Assembly (NCBI GenBank): GCA_037974665.1
Contig: CM075764.1
Coordinates: 119,722,325-119,786,324, forward strand
Reading direction: 5' to 3'
Length of the DNA: 64,000 nucleotides
DNA from: Ehretia macrophylla
Lineage: Eukaryota > Streptophyta > Magnoliopsida > Boraginales > Ehretiaceae
Shown here: piece after piece, positions 10,701-23,314 of the stretch
Layout of the letters: every line of letters begins with the position of its first letter
How positions within the stretch are numbered: position 1 is the stretch's first letter
Translations under genes and position numbers: made by a program
Notes under the pieces: generated by a model
Told to the model about the DNA's origin: nothing
What the model saw: the letters and a program-made list of their open reading frames with translations, nothing else
Database searches by the model: none

Positions 10701-13450
10701 ATCAAATTCAAAATTTATGACTGCAGTAAAGGAAGTATGATCTAAATTAATTGAGTATAAAAATTTAGTAGTTTAAAAAAAAATTAACTTCTTAATCCAA
10801 GATATAAATAAGTTTTTCGCATACTTCTTAAGCACAAATGCCACTTCTTTTTGTTAACCTAGTAAACACAAAGTTTAAATTATGCTAATTTTTGTCTGTT
10901 ACACCATTTAATGGATTCACATAAAATGACTAACGGTATATCAACTTAAAAAGATAAGAGACTGAAATGTATTATTTTTGAAAATAAAGGACCACATCGT
11001 CAATAAGATAAAAAATAAGAGACTAAAAGTGATATTAACCCAAAATTACTTTGGTAAATAGCTTTAGCAAATGTGATCAATTTTTATTTATTTATTCATT
11101 TATTTATTACCAAGAGGTGTATTGACAATTGTCGATCATTTGATTGGATTAAAATTTAAAACAAATACACATAATGATATGAATTATTGAAAAATAAACA
11201 TATTCGTTCCGTAGCTGATCTTTACAAGATTACTTCGCATTGGTCGGAGATCAAAATGAAATGAAATTCAGCAAAATGATGGGACATTTTAGCCTTACAT
11301 CTGTGTACAATAAATCCTAAATAAATCTCTTCTTCTCTTATATTTTATATTTTATGCACGGTAAAAATTAAATTTCGTGTCTTAAATTACTCTGTCGTTT
11401 GTTCAAAAAAAATAAATTACTCTAACGTACGCATACAATTTTGACCAATTTTGATTGTGTCTTTAGAATCTTGTCCTCTTGCACGCAAAATGATGCATGA
11501 TTTGACAATGTGGTAACAAAATGCATGTTAAAAAAAACATTGATGATTGTACGGCTCAAACTTGGTGGATCACAAATGGGAGCAAAAGTCCAAGATCTAC
11601 GACCATAAAAATGGTTGCAAAGTCATTGTCATAGCTTGTGCCATCATGTGGTGGATAGCTTGATATTTTGCTGCTTTTTGTATGAAAAAACAAATTCAGA
11701 ATCGATTATATGGTATCTCCTATTGCCTCATCTCACTTGTTCTGATATGTGTGAATAGATATGCTCGTCATGATATTATGAAAAAAATTTAACGGTTATA
11801 AATTATTTTTTGTTAATTGATAGTTATAAAAAGTTGATATACTTATGATAAAAAAATATAAATATATAATTCACAATCGATAAATTTTGTTTTATATATA
11901 ACGTCATGATATTATGAAAAAATTCTTACTACGAGAAGGGGCTGATGACGTGATGCTGACAAAATGATTTAAGTACGGATTTGATCTTACTTCACATGCC
12001 AAGATTCATATCAATCGAGGATTGAAAGCAACTCTTGCATTGCAGGCTGCAGCATTGGACTCTTTATATAATGCAGTTCAATAGTTTTCATCCTGCAAAA
12101 TTTCCATGTGCGAAATCCGATGTAGAAAACATAGCTATAAGTCTTGTATACTTCATATAGTAATATAAATTTGTTCGTGATAAAGTATTTATCTCTCTAA
12201 TTTACTTGTGTTAAAGGAGGAGAACTTGTTAAATTTATTGACATAGAATTAGTCGGGGGACTTGAGAGATTGCGAGGTAGCTTTCTTTTCTTTTTTTGGT
12301 TGACAAGGAATACGAGAAAATTATTCAGATTCACACAAGGGTTCAAATCGTTATACATGATCTTACGGGAAAGAGTTAAAGTTCAAGTTAATTAGACAAG
12401 ACTTATTAGAACTTTTATATATCAACTATAAGAATTTGAGATTTACTACTTTAACTTTTACAATACAAATGAAGAAAAAAGTATCACTTGAGTGATATAA
12501 AACGTTAACCATAAAAGCCCCCTTTAATCCTGTGGAATGGAGCTTGTGAGAAATTGTCTGGCTGCATTACTAGCATACTTTGAAGGGCCTCTTTGGATCT
12601 GGCACTTGAGCTGAGTGCCCATGTCGCTTACTGGGCTCTTTTTACGAGCCCAATGGGTAGGGAAGGATATTGTAATGATGTATGTCAATCAAACTTTGTT
12701 TATCCAGTTGATCTTTTTTTTGGTCATTATCCAGTTGATCACAACTACGATTTTACGATATGAACTCAGGGGTAAAAGGGTCAATTGCTTCTCTCTTACT
12801 CTGTTTCTTTTTCTTTTTTTTTTCAATTTTTTCGTGGAGGGATAGGGGGATCTTCACTATTTTCCAAATTGCAATATCGACTACGTAATCTAGCATACAT
12901 CGTTTGAACATATTGACATTTCATCGCTTAACACTCTATACATATATATATATATTTCTTTAGATCTTAATGCACAAATATAATTCCCCAACTCGATTTC
13001 AAATATTCACACTTCCATTTGCAGTCGCAAAACTAACTTAACTTAACATTATTGTCAACAAAAAGTGAATAAATACAATAACTTGGTTTAAGTTATAAAA
13101 TTATGTGTACGTACATAGATATTTATTTCACCTAATTTAATTTGAACCCCAAAAAGACAAGCAAGAGTTCTACTAAAGATAGGGTACTTACTTGGCGACC
13201 AAGGAATATTATTTACATAATTAACGTTACTTGAAGATCAAGGAATGTTTACATTATAAATATTACTCTTAGGACAAGGAACTATAAACCTTACATCAAT
13301 AAGCAATACGAATATACATCAATGAGAATCGTTAGTCTCTCTTTCTCTCTTTTCTTCTATTGTCTTCTAAAAGTTGAGGCGTTTCCGAATAATAAGAAAA
13401 ATCAAGGTCCATATTGCAATATAAGAAAAGATTGGGGACTTAATATTTAC
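7762..13450. other. gene-free spacer with repeats
   Basis: About 5.7 kb without a frame I can assign. It holds a Mutator-type inverted-repeat element at 9877-10331, many homopolymers, and direct copies of a CATGATATTATGAAAAAA word near 11770 and 11908. The ORF at 12615-12845 is hydrophobic and T-rich and looks like chance. Confidence 0.5.
9868..10340. mobile_element. non-autonomous Mutator-type element with 9-bp target duplication
   Basis: Element 9877-10331 (455 bp) is flanked by an exact 9-bp direct repeat AAAAACTAA (9868-9876 and 10332-10340). Its ends are inverted: GGGTGAAGTGCAC on the left and GGGTAAAGTGTAT read inward from the right. The arms extend far inside (GCGAAAGTGCACAA against its complement TTGTGCACTTTCGC; also paired CGTTAAA words). 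No open frame is present. A 9-bp duplication with long inverted arms is typical of Mutator-like elements. The class is inferred from structure only. Confidence 0.75.
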
Positions 13451-13457
13451 CGAAAAG

Positions 13458-13465
13458 TATAAATA
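13458..13465 (+). promoter_or_regulatory. TATA box of eIF2 gamma gene
   Basis: TATAAATA lies about 85 bases before the likely first splice donor (CACCG then GTCAGT, about 13549/13550). Transcription would begin near 13490. The leader would be a short non-coding exon followed by a 2-kb intron ending at 15609. Confidence 0.55.
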
Positions 13466-13489
13466 CTCATCAGTATCACTAGCTGCTGC

Positions 13490-15609
13490 AAACTTACGTC
13501 TTACGCTATCCAAAAACGCCTTCAGACTCTGCACCACGGCTGCCTTTCACCGGTCAGTCCTCTTTCTCTCTCTACATATACATATATATATGTGTGTACA
13601 TATATATATATGCATCTGATTGAGCTGTGTTTTCTTTTTCTTTTTTTTATAATTTCGTTGCCTGAAAATATGTGAACTTTTGTTGATTTTTGATTGAATT
13701 TTGCGAGTACTTTTGGATATTTTGATTTAATTTGTCACGTTTTGTGTTAAAGATTCGATCTTGTGATTTTAATGTTGAATTGGGTATTAATTTTGTGGAG
13801 ATTTTTGGGGTTTAGGGGTAAAGAAGTAAATAGCAAAATTTTAGTGTATTTGCAGTGAGTTAATTGGGTTTTATTCGATACACAAGGCTTACTTGGGTTT
13901 TACTCGGTACACAAGACTCCACGTACGCAACCTTGGCGTGTTGTCACAGAGGTTATTGTTGTGATTTGAACCCGAGACTAAGTATTTAACAAATTAGTAT
14001 CTGATCATTGTGCAAAACATGTTGTTTCAAATTAGGTACTAAATTGAAACCGGGACTAAGTAGTTTATGGAGAATAAGGGTCTATTTGGAAGTCTTTTGG
14101 TTTTTTAGTTTTGTAAAACAGAATAGTTTTCAAAAATAATTTTTAAATACAAAAAAATAAAAAACTTGTTTGAGTAGAATTGTTTTCTCAACAAGTTTTT
14201 AAGATGAAGATACCCTTAAAATTATATAAATAATTTTTTTTTCTTTGTTGAACTACAATTTTTTTTTATTAAACTAATTAAATTAATTAATTAAAAATTA
14301 TTCAAAACAATTAGTTAGTTTAATGACTAATTAATAAAATAATTAGTTAATCAATAAATGTAAAATAATTAATAAAATCAATTAATTAGTTTATTAACTA
14401 ATTAATTATTTTAACTAATTAATTAATAGTGATAACGTAACTTAGAATTTAGAATTTAAATTTAATAATTACTAAAAAATTTAACTAATTAGTAATTAAT
14501 AATTAATTAATGAAAAATGTATTAATCACGACATTAATTATTATTAATTTATTAATAAATAATCAATTATAATTTAATTAATAATTGTAATACATTAATT
14601 ATTATTATTTTTCTAAAAAATTATTAATTATTAATCAAGCTAATTAATTATTAATTTAATTAAAATTAAAATTGGTTGATTTTTAGTTTTTAAATTAATT
14701 ATTTTAAAAAATTAATTAATAACAATTAATTTAAAATGTGTTCATGCCTCGTATGAGGGGTTATAGGGGGCAGGAGGGTTGGAGGGAGAAAACAAGAACA
14801 CATGAAAGCATAATTTTTTTTTTTTTTGTTTTCTCGTTTTTTAAAGCACATTTCTAAAAACAGTTTTTGAAAACAATTCTCGAGAACAAGCCATGTCAAA
14901 CAAATTTTTATGTTTTTATAATTTTCGAAAACAAAAAAATTGTTTTCAGAAACAGTTCCAAACGCCTCAAGTATTTGACGAGTAAGTATTTGATCATTAT
15001 GCCGAACACGTTCATCTAAATTGAGTATTGATTGAATTTTCTTTTGCATTATCTTGTGATTAAATTTTGGAACAATTTATTTGGATGTTAATGTTGGATA
15101 TTTTTTAAGCAAGAAGGTGTTGTTCTCTTTGTGGGTATTGAGTTAAATATTAGCACATTATTTTTCCTGGGCTATAAAATTTTGAATTGATTAAAAAGTT
15201 GAAACGCGGAAGATTCATTTGCAGTCATTTTAGTAATCTTGGTTCGTTTGCTGATAGGAGCTTTACTTGTATCTCATTATTGTTTTGCGTTGTTAATGTA
15301 ATAGACCAACAAGAGGCTTTTTCATCGGTTGATGTTTTATGTCATGATTTGCATTTGCGTATTTATTAATTCTTGTGAGAATGTTAGAAGATAAACTTAA
15401 CTATGCTGTTTCTGGGCAGTGATTATATTGCCTTAAAATAACTCTATGCTTTGAATCTCAGTAGATATACCTCTATGTCTATGCTGTTTGTAACTGACTC
15501 TCCAATTGATATTTTGATACTGTGAAGGTTTCTGATCACTTCTGTGAGGCTCTCCTTCTTTGCTGAGTGTCACAAGATTCAAATTTGTCATCGTATTGCA
15601 CATTGTCAG
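13490..15609 (+). other. non-coding first exon and long leader intron of eIF2 gamma
   Basis: About 60 bases of leader end at a possible donor CACCG/GTCAGT near 13549. The acceptor TTGTCAG at 15603-15609 lies five bases before the ATG. Long 5' leader introns are common in plant translation-factor genes and often raise expression. The intron carries CT and TATA-rich tracts near 13560-13615 and a large AT-rich inverted-repeat insertion (14083-14965). Exon 1 limits are inferred. Confidence 0.45.
14083..14965. mobile_element. AT-rich inverted-repeat insertion in leader intron
   Basis: The left end GGGTCTATTTGGAAGTCTTT and the right end, read on the other strand (GGCGTTTGGAACTGTTTCTG), are similar inverted arms. 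Each continues through T-rich runs to CTTGTTTGA or TTTGTTTGA. The middle, about 14225-14735, is nearly pure A/T with many ATTAATTA words. Similar host words (AAGTATTT...GATCATT) lie on both sides. No target duplication is clear and no protein is encoded. It is probably a non-autonomous DNA transposon. Confidence 0.5.
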
Positions 15610-15614
15610 GAAAA

Positions 15615-18100
15615 ATGTCTCGAAAAGGTTTGATGGAGCAGGACTTAAGTAGGCTGGATCTAGCAAAACTAGATCCCTTCTCTCCTGAAGTTATTTCTCG
15701 TCAAGCAACTATAAATATTGGTAAGCTCATGCTCGTACAAATCATGCTACATACGTAATATTCACCGTATAATTTAAATTTGTTAATCTTTTTTCAAGAA
15801 TAAGTTGCTACTAGGGTGAATGCTTTGCCTATGTGTATTCAACTAATGCTGAATGTACTTCATTTTCTTAGGAACCATTGGGCACGTGGCTCATGGTAAG
15901 TCAACCGTGGTGAAAGCCATATCTGGTGTCCAGGTATACTATCTGCTCTTTTCTGGTGGCTTGCCTTCATCTTTTATTTTTCTTAATGGTGATGGTTTTC
16001 TGTTGGTTCAGGTAATCAAATTAATAAGTAAATAACTTCAAGTGTCATTCTGCCTGCAGACTGTTCGGTTTAAAAGTGAGCTGGAACGTAACATTACCAT
16101 AAAGCTTGGGTATGCTAATGCAAAGATTTATAAGTGTGAAGATGAACGCTGTCCTCGACCTATGTGTTATAAGTAAGTTTTTTTCATTGTGGAGTCAAGT
16201 TTGTTTGCCTTCATTCATCATCGGCCTCTAAGTCTAGAGTTCCTTTGTCAGGGCATATGGAAGTGGGAAAGAAGATAGTCCCACGTGCGATGTGCCTGGT
16301 TTTGAGAACTGCAGGATGAAATTGCTTAGACATGTATCTTTTGTAGATTGCCCAGTAAGTTTTCTGATGGCTGCTAAGCTTATGAAATTTGTGCCAAGAT
16401 ATATAGAGAAGTTCACATATTTCTTTTTGAGCACACGAAGTTTCTTGTAACCGTGCATTATGCACACAAAATATATTCATGCTTTTGATTATTTTTCTGA
16501 TTTTGGATATGATGTATGTGATCATTGTGCAGGGTCATGATATTCTCATGGCTACCATGCTTAACGGTGCTGCAATTATGGATGGAGCTTTACTTCTCAT
16601 AGCTGCCAATGAGAGTTGTCCCCAACCTCAGACTTTGGAGCATTTAGCTGCTCTGGATATTATGCACCTTGAGCACATAATAATTCTGCAAAACAAAGTT
16701 GATCTTGTTCAGGAAAATGTAGCGATTAACCAGCATGAAGCCATTCAGAAATTTATTCAGGTATGTCTCCCTTCATTTCTCGTGCAATTACCAGTTGCTA
16801 AATTGCTTCATGCCCTGTTTTAGTCTGTTGGTGAGAGAAAAAGGTAACAAAATATTTATGATTCTTTCTCAGGGAACTGTTGCTAAGGATGCACGAGTAG
16901 TACCGATTTCTGCACAGCTGAAGTATAATGTTGATGTTGTATGTGAATATATTGTGAGAAAGATCCCTAAACCAGTGAGGGATTTTGTCTCGCCACCCAG
17001 AATGATTGTTATCCGATCTTTCGATGTCAACAAGCCCGGGTTTGAAGTTGAAAAGATTAGAGGTGGTGTTGCTGGTGGAAGCATCCTGAAGGTATATATC
17101 TCTTTCTATAGGGCGTTCAAGGCCTTACTGGTCATCCACTGCGGACATTTCCTCGGGTCGTATCTAATCATATTGAACACAACTACTAATTATCAGAGCT
17201 TCGATTTGGTTACTACAACATAGCATATTGGTCATAACTACTAACTATCAGAGATTCAATGTAGTTATTAAGGGCAATTGATTTTTTTTTTTGCAGGGTG
17301 TTTTGAAGGTAAATCAATTCATTGAAGTACGTCCTGGTATTGTCGTCAAGGATGAGAAAGGCAACATCAAATGCACACCAATCTATTCTAGAATAGTCTC
17401 GTTGTATGCTGAGCAAAATGAGCTACAATTTGCTGTGCCAGGAGGCCTTATTGGAGTTGGCACAACAATGGATCCAACTCTTACACGAGCTGATCGGCTG
17501 GTTGGACAGGTTCTTGGGGAGGTCGGGTCACTTCCCGAAGTTTATGTTGAACTTGAGGTAAGGGGCTCTACTCAAAGCCTACCAATGCATAAAAGTTCCG
17601 ATTTGAGCAGGAATTTAATTTTGAACTGCGGCTAGTGACAAGAAACTCCAATGTGAATTTGTCAATGTCGTCCCTGCTATTTTTTCTTCCTAATGATCTG
17701 ATAGGTTAAACGAGAATAAGTTTATACGCAAAATGGTTAATATGTTGGCCAATAACGTTTGGGTGTTGAATATTTACGACTCTTGCAGGTGAACTACTTT
17801 CTGCTTCGGCGACTTCTAGGTGTGAGGACAAAGGACACTGAAAAACAGGGCAAGGTGTCAGAGCTAGCTAAGAACGAGATTCTTATGTTGAACATAGGAT
17901 CTATGTCAACAGGGGCTCGCGTTATTGCTGTCAAGAACCGGTCTTTTGCAAAACTACAACTGACATCTCCTGTCTGCACCAGCAAAGGGGAGAAAATCGC
18001 TCTTAGTCGGCGTATTGAGAAGCACTGGCGTCTCATTGGCTGGGGCACGATTGAAGCCGGTACTACTCTTGACATCCCACCCTCCCCCAGATTGGAGTGA
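15615..18100 (+). CDS. eIF2G: translation initiation factor eIF2 subunit gamma
   Basis: GTPase core of eIF2, which carries initiator Met-tRNA to the 40S ribosome in the cytosol. Coding exons: 15615-15720, 15872-15933, 16060-16172, 16252-16354, 16533-16760, 16873-17091, 17297-17557, 17789-18100. They join in phase to 467 residues, the usual size. All introns are GT-AG. Visible motifs: P-loop GHVAHGKST (39-47), cysteines 82, 87, 92 and 106 of the zinc-knuckle-like insert, DCPGH (126-130), NKVD (182-185) and SAQ (217-219). The C-terminal beta-barrel domains follow and it ends in PPSPRLE. All GTPase motifs are intact. The nearest gene, on the same strand, encodes eIF2 alpha, its partner subunit. 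The start fits the family (MSRKGL then the conserved [17 protein letters not shown]). Confidence 0.96.
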
Positions 18101-19690
18101 ACTAGCACCACGGTCGTTGAGAACAAGAAAAAACTAACTTAGTAACACAGAATTCAGAATTTTTGTTCGGAGGAGGAGAAAACATATTTTTGCTAACATC
18201 AATGTGTTGCATAATGCAAGGGAACTCTTTTAGCTAGCTTTGAATAATCAATTCAAGATCAGCTGTATGCCTATATCCTATTATGGTCGACTTCTTGTAG
18301 TTTTCTAATCAGAAATTGAATGATGGGGTGTTTTACACTATGTTCGAATTCATTTTTTTTGCAGAACCATTGATAATAGAATTTTGCAATTTAGAAGGGA
18401 AATAAAAGATTTTAACTGTCCTTATTATATATATATAAATATAATTCTGAATATATTCTTAACATAATAATGAACATGTAAATGGTATTTTAAGTAAATT
18501 TTTATTTATTTTTTTTTTTCTTTCCTAAACAAGGGAATTCTTTTCTTTTTTGTTCTTTAATATATGACTTTTTTCTTTATTTTACTTTACTTTCCTTTCC
18601 CTCGTGAATCCAAACATAATGTTATTGAATTTTTGTTGCTACATCCCACATACCGAGCTTATTTTACACTTTGTGTGTACACCGTGTGCATGCAAGGATT
18701 TCTCCAAAAGAGATCATTAGTGCATTGTAAAATTTTCTGAGAAAGAGCGCATTGGTTAGAATTTATGGACCATCTCTAAGACTTGATTTTGTTGTTGTTA
18801 CGAGTCATTTGATACTTTTGGCATCAGAGTTAGAAATTTAATATTGGAGGAGCCAAAATTCAAATAAAAAGATTAATGACAAGAAAAAAAAAAGAATGGA
18901 CTAATAGCTTTTTTTAACGATATGTATAAATTGATATATTTTTTTTTGAAAATAACGTAAGATTTCGTTGTCTAATTGAATATACTTGCCCTTGGATGCT
19001 TCATAGGAATCCATTGCTATTTCTTTTCCTCCAATCTTCCACCGACAAAGGTTCATTTTGAGTCACAAGAGCAACCTCTTTTCTTTTTTTTTTTAATGAT
19101 TTTTTATTTTCATTATGGTAATGCAATGCAAAATTAGGTAATTTTTAATGATGAAAACAACTTTTATCTTTACATGGATCTATATCAATTTTTTATTTTA
19201 ATCAAGAATTATCTAATCTATTAATCTCACATATACAATATCTCATTCAAGTGTTTTTGTGGAAAAAAAAAAAAATCAAAGAATTTGGTGGCATTTAGGA
19301 TCAAACAATAAGAGTAAAAGAAAAAAGAAATAGAAAAAGAAAAGAGGAAAGTACAAAATTTGGTGTTATCTTTGACTTTTTTTTTTTTACTTGAGAATCT
19401 AGCTAGCAAAATTAGACTATCTAATTTTTTAACAGAGCCAGACCACTAATTAGTAAACTCACGGTACAGCAGTACGCCCCAATACACGTAGAGATTCACT
19501 CAAAAGTTTGATTTCGATTGATTACAGTCTAAAAACTCCTAAATCTAACGAATTTTAAACTCACACTCTATATGTTGCTCCTATATTTTACATCTAAAGC
19601 TAACCTTATGGGCCTCTTTGACCTCCTTGTTGTAAAAACCCCTTTCAACAATCTTGTACTTTTTTTCCCCTCTTCTTTAACTTTTGACTC
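18101..19690. other. spacer between the two eIF2 genes
   Basis: About 1.6 kb holding the eIF2 gamma 3' UTR and then AT-rich DNA with poly-T and poly-A runs (for example 18508-18521, 19263-19275, 19379-19389). I see no gene. The upstream part of the eIF2 alpha promoter lies at its end. Confidence 0.6.
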
Positions 19691-19698
19691 TATATAAA
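19691..19698 (+). promoter_or_regulatory. TATA box of eIF2 alpha gene
   Basis: TATATAAA lies 175 bases before the ATG at 19873. A CT-rich tract (about 19785-19810) and a CA-rich tract (19812-19828) lie in the probable leader. Both are usual for plant housekeeping genes. Confidence 0.6.
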
Positions 19699-19872
19699 GG
19701 GAAAAGAAAAGAAATCATAAATCATAAGTCAAGGCACAACTCTTTTTTGTCACTTTGTTGTCAACCCTTAGAAACCCTAATACCATCTCTCTCCCCCTCT
19801 CTCTCTCTCATACACACACAACACACACTAACTACTAAGATAGTTAAACTTCACACCCTTTAAGCACCAGCC

Positions 19873-22800
19873 ATGGCTACAAGGACGACACCAAGTCTAG
19901 AGTGTAGAATGTACGAAGCAAAGTTTCCAGAGATCGACACAACAGTCATGGTGCAAATCAAGAACATAAACCCTGATGTGTGTGCATACGTTTCACTTCT
20001 AGAGTACAACAACATAGAAGGCATGCTCTCCTTTACTGAGCTTTCGCGTAGGCGCATTCGCAGCGTCGCGAGCCTGGTGAAAATAGGCCGCGTTGAGCCC
20101 CTCATGGTCCTGCATGTCGACCCTGATAAAGGGTACGTAAACCTTAGCAAGAGAAGGATTTCTGATGAGGAGTTGCGTGCGTGTGAAGAAAGGTATAGCA
20201 AGAGCAAGCATGTCCACTCTATCATGCAACATGTTGCTGAAACTACTAATATGGATCTTGAGGTAGTTCTTTAAGTCTATACTTAAATTGTTTTTGAAGG
20301 ATTGATTATCAAGAAAACTCGTGTTTGTATATTTTGTTTATCAAGAATACGCAAAAAAAATACTTTGAATTGTTGATTAATCGTTAGAGATGTATTAGAA
20401 CCAATTGCAGATGAACATGAAATTGGATATATACTTTTAGAAAGAGAGAATTCTTTTATTTTTTTTGTGAATAAAGATGAAGAAATAAATTCGATTTTCT
20501 CTCCTACATATTTTGTTCAATTTGTACATTAGAGTGATGTTAATTACTGTGATACTTTAATAATTTGATATTTTTTTTAGTTTTTTTTTACCACATTCTA
20601 ATTATAAACTAGAGGAATTATTAAATTACTATAATCTAACGTGTAAATTCAACAAATTAAACCCCTTATTTATTTAGAAAGTGAATTCTTTTTTCTTTTT
20701 TTGGGTTTTGGCGTAGCTCTTAGCTAGTCATTGTTAATTTTGGTACTTACACATCTTTATTGTTTTTGATTGTGTGAGCTTAACAAATATTTATGTAATT
20801 TAAATAATAAAAATGAATATGGGGCAAGCATATTCAACTAGGTGACAATTAGAATATTGCAGAAAAGCTACTGATCTGATGCAGATGAAGGCATAAAGCT
20901 ACATATTATATTGGTAGCCCAGGTTGGGTGGAGTGGTTCAGTAAAGATCTCAAATTCGAACTTAAGCCCTTCCTTCACAAATATTGGTCGCCCTTGATCA
21001 CTAACTTGGAGCATGAGTTGAAGAGCGCCGCTACACCATTGGCTTTATAACCTCAGGGTGGATCCAATATGTCCTATACTTAGGTTGAGTTTCTTATCAT
21101 CTCTCTAGGAAAAAAATAAAAAAACTACATGGTAGTACTCTCTTCTAGTTGTAATAAACAAATATAGTAATATTTTCTATGGAGACCTTATGTTGGCTGT
21201 TATGACCATTTTCTGAGTTGAAAATTTTCTGATTAGTAGTATGTGATCCATGTACTTTTCCAAGATTTAATGCTTAATTGCATTGTTACAAAAGTTAGAC
21301 ACAAATTTGGTTAAAAATATTCTGTTGAACTTCGAAATACATTATTCTAATATTCTCTTGGTTTATCTATTGGTTCTTAATTTCTAAAGCAATTAATTTG
21401 TACAGGAATTGTATGTCCATGTAGGCTGGCCTTTATATAGAAAGTATGGTCATGCTTTTGAGGTTAGATGGTGTACACTTTTCTGAAATGTATCTATCTT
21501 TATTTCCCTTCAAGCAATTATTCTTCTTGATGATATATATATTTTAATGCAGGCATTTAAGTTGATTGCTAAGGATCCAGATTCCATTTTTGATGCTCTC
21601 ACTCGTGAAGTTAAAGAAACTGGTACTGATGGTCAGGAGGTATTTCGTTTTTAAACACATCACTCGTTCATGTCGAGAGCATATCCTTTTTTGTAGCTCC
21701 ATATAGGCAGGATCTCATTTGAATTTGTCCATCCAAAGGCTTGGTTTGGTACACTTGTTCTCGTAAGTAACTGAGGCTAGTGCTGCTTTGATTTTACAGG
21801 TGAGTAAGGTGATACCAGCCATTTCAGAGGATGTTAAGGATGCACTAGTTAAAAATATCAGAAGAAGAATGACTCCACAACCACTGAAGATTCGCGCTGA
21901 TGTTGAGATGTTATGTTTCAAATTTGATGGAATTCTACACATAAAGGTCCTCAATTTGACCATTATCTAGTATAAATACGTAATCATCTTGAGTATATTA
22001 ATCATTTCTTTATTTTCCGACCCTCCCGTGAATTTGTTACTCGTAAACAAGTCATGAAGGCTTAAATTATGCACATTTCTTTGTGTCTTGTGTGTGGAAA
22101 TGGTTTCTCCAAAACTGTTTTGTTCTCCGTGATTGCAGGAAGCCATGAGGAAAGCTGAAGCTGTTGGCAACAAAGATTGCCCAGTGAAATTTGTTCTAGT
22201 TGGTTCTCCTTTATATGTTCTGAACACTCAAACTCTTGACAAGGTTAGGCCCTTTGATGTCTAGTTTTCTTCTGTTTCTTTATAACTATTGATGGTTTGC
22301 GTCGGGGAATGGATCTGCTCATAATGATACGATGTTATGAGCGTGATCCAACAATTGTGAATTGTTGATACAATTATATGATGAAATCATGTGGCCAGTT
22401 CATAGTGACTGGATCCCACTCATAATGTTATGATGTTACGAGACGAACCTTGCTCCTTGTGACCAGCCTATGTTATTTCAGTGTGATAATGTAACTAAAT
22501 CACTTAATGGGCACATCTCATTTTCTGCTGATTGTTTGAAGATAGCAGAGTACTTCAATTTATTGCAGTGTGGCATTAGGACTTAGGATCTGGATTCAAT
22601 GACTAATTGGCTTGGAAATCATATAATTCTATAACATTGCTTTCTCTTCCCCTGTTTCATCTATTGGTTCTTGTTCTTCTTCCATCTTTATCTTTTGCTA
22701 TCGGAAGAAACTTCAAAAAGTCTGTGTGTGTGGAATGTGGGCCCCATGTGATCGAGAACTGACAACAAGGAGGTGGGCTTGGAAACAGCCATCCTTTGAA

Positions 22801-23314
22801 TGCCACACACACATCAGACGTTTCTAAGTTTGACCCTTTGCTATTTCATCTACTTTTTTCTGACATCAGTATTTGTCTTCACATGGGATGCATCTCTTTA
22901 ACTTTTTCACCTTTTTGGGGCCTGAGTTGAACTGCTAAGCTGATCTTAAGTGAATGTAATGGTTTGGCTTTGATTGGCAGGAGCAAGGCATATCAGTTCT
23001 TAGTAATGCAATTGCTGCTTGCACTGAAGAAATAGAGCGCCACGAAGGAAAACTCGTCGTAAAAGAAGCACCAAGAGCAGTAAGCAATGCATTTTTACTC
23101 TGTGGCTTCAATCTTGAATGCTACTTTTTATGTTAAAATGATCATTTCAGGAACTTTCTCAGAATGTGTTATTGATCCATTGATTTAGGTGAGTGAACGC
23201 GAGGATAAACATCTTGCTGAACGGATGGCTCAGCTAAGTCATGAAGACGAGGAGGTCAGTGGGGATGAAGCCGATGAGGAGGAAGATGAAGGAATGGGAG
23301 ACATTGATCTTTAG
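19873..23314 (+). CDS. eIF2A: translation initiation factor eIF2 subunit alpha
   Basis: Regulatory subunit of eIF2; phosphorylation of one Ser by GCN2 lowers translation. Exons: 19873-20262, 21406-21462, 21553-21639, 21800-21946, 22139-22243, 22981-23079, 23189-23314, joining in phase to 336 residues. Residues about 15-90 are the S1 RNA-binding domain. TELSRRRIRS at 55-64 contains the phosphoacceptor equivalent of human Ser51 at Ser58; the human Ser48 position is Thr55. Helical and alpha-beta domains follow (ELYVHVGWPLYRKYGHAFE, RRRMTPQPLKIRADVE, CPVKFVLVGSPLYVL). The acidic tail ends GMGDIDL, as in plants. The donor after exon 4 (GTCCTC) is weak. Intron 5 carries a foldback MITE. The N-terminal domain departs more from the usual plant sequence than the rest, so it may be a diverged paralogue. 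Confidence 0.94.
20918..21090 (+). repeat. possible tRNA-derived SINE in eIF2 alpha intron 1
   Basis: GGGTGGAGTGGTTCAG resembles an A box and AAATTCGAACTTAAG a B box about 20 bases later. The rest is unlike the spacer around it. Degenerate; family not identified. Confidence 0.25.
22306..22447. mobile_element. foldback MITE, GTTATGA family, copy 2, in eIF2 alpha intron 5
   Basis: Left arm GGATCTGCTCATAATGATAC then GATGTTATGAGCGTGATCC. Right arm, on the other strand: CTCGTAACATCATAACATTA then TGAGTGGGATCC. The centre has ACAATTGTGAATTGTTGATA and CAGTTCATAGTGAC. It lies wholly in the intron and should be removed on splicing. Confidence 0.65.
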
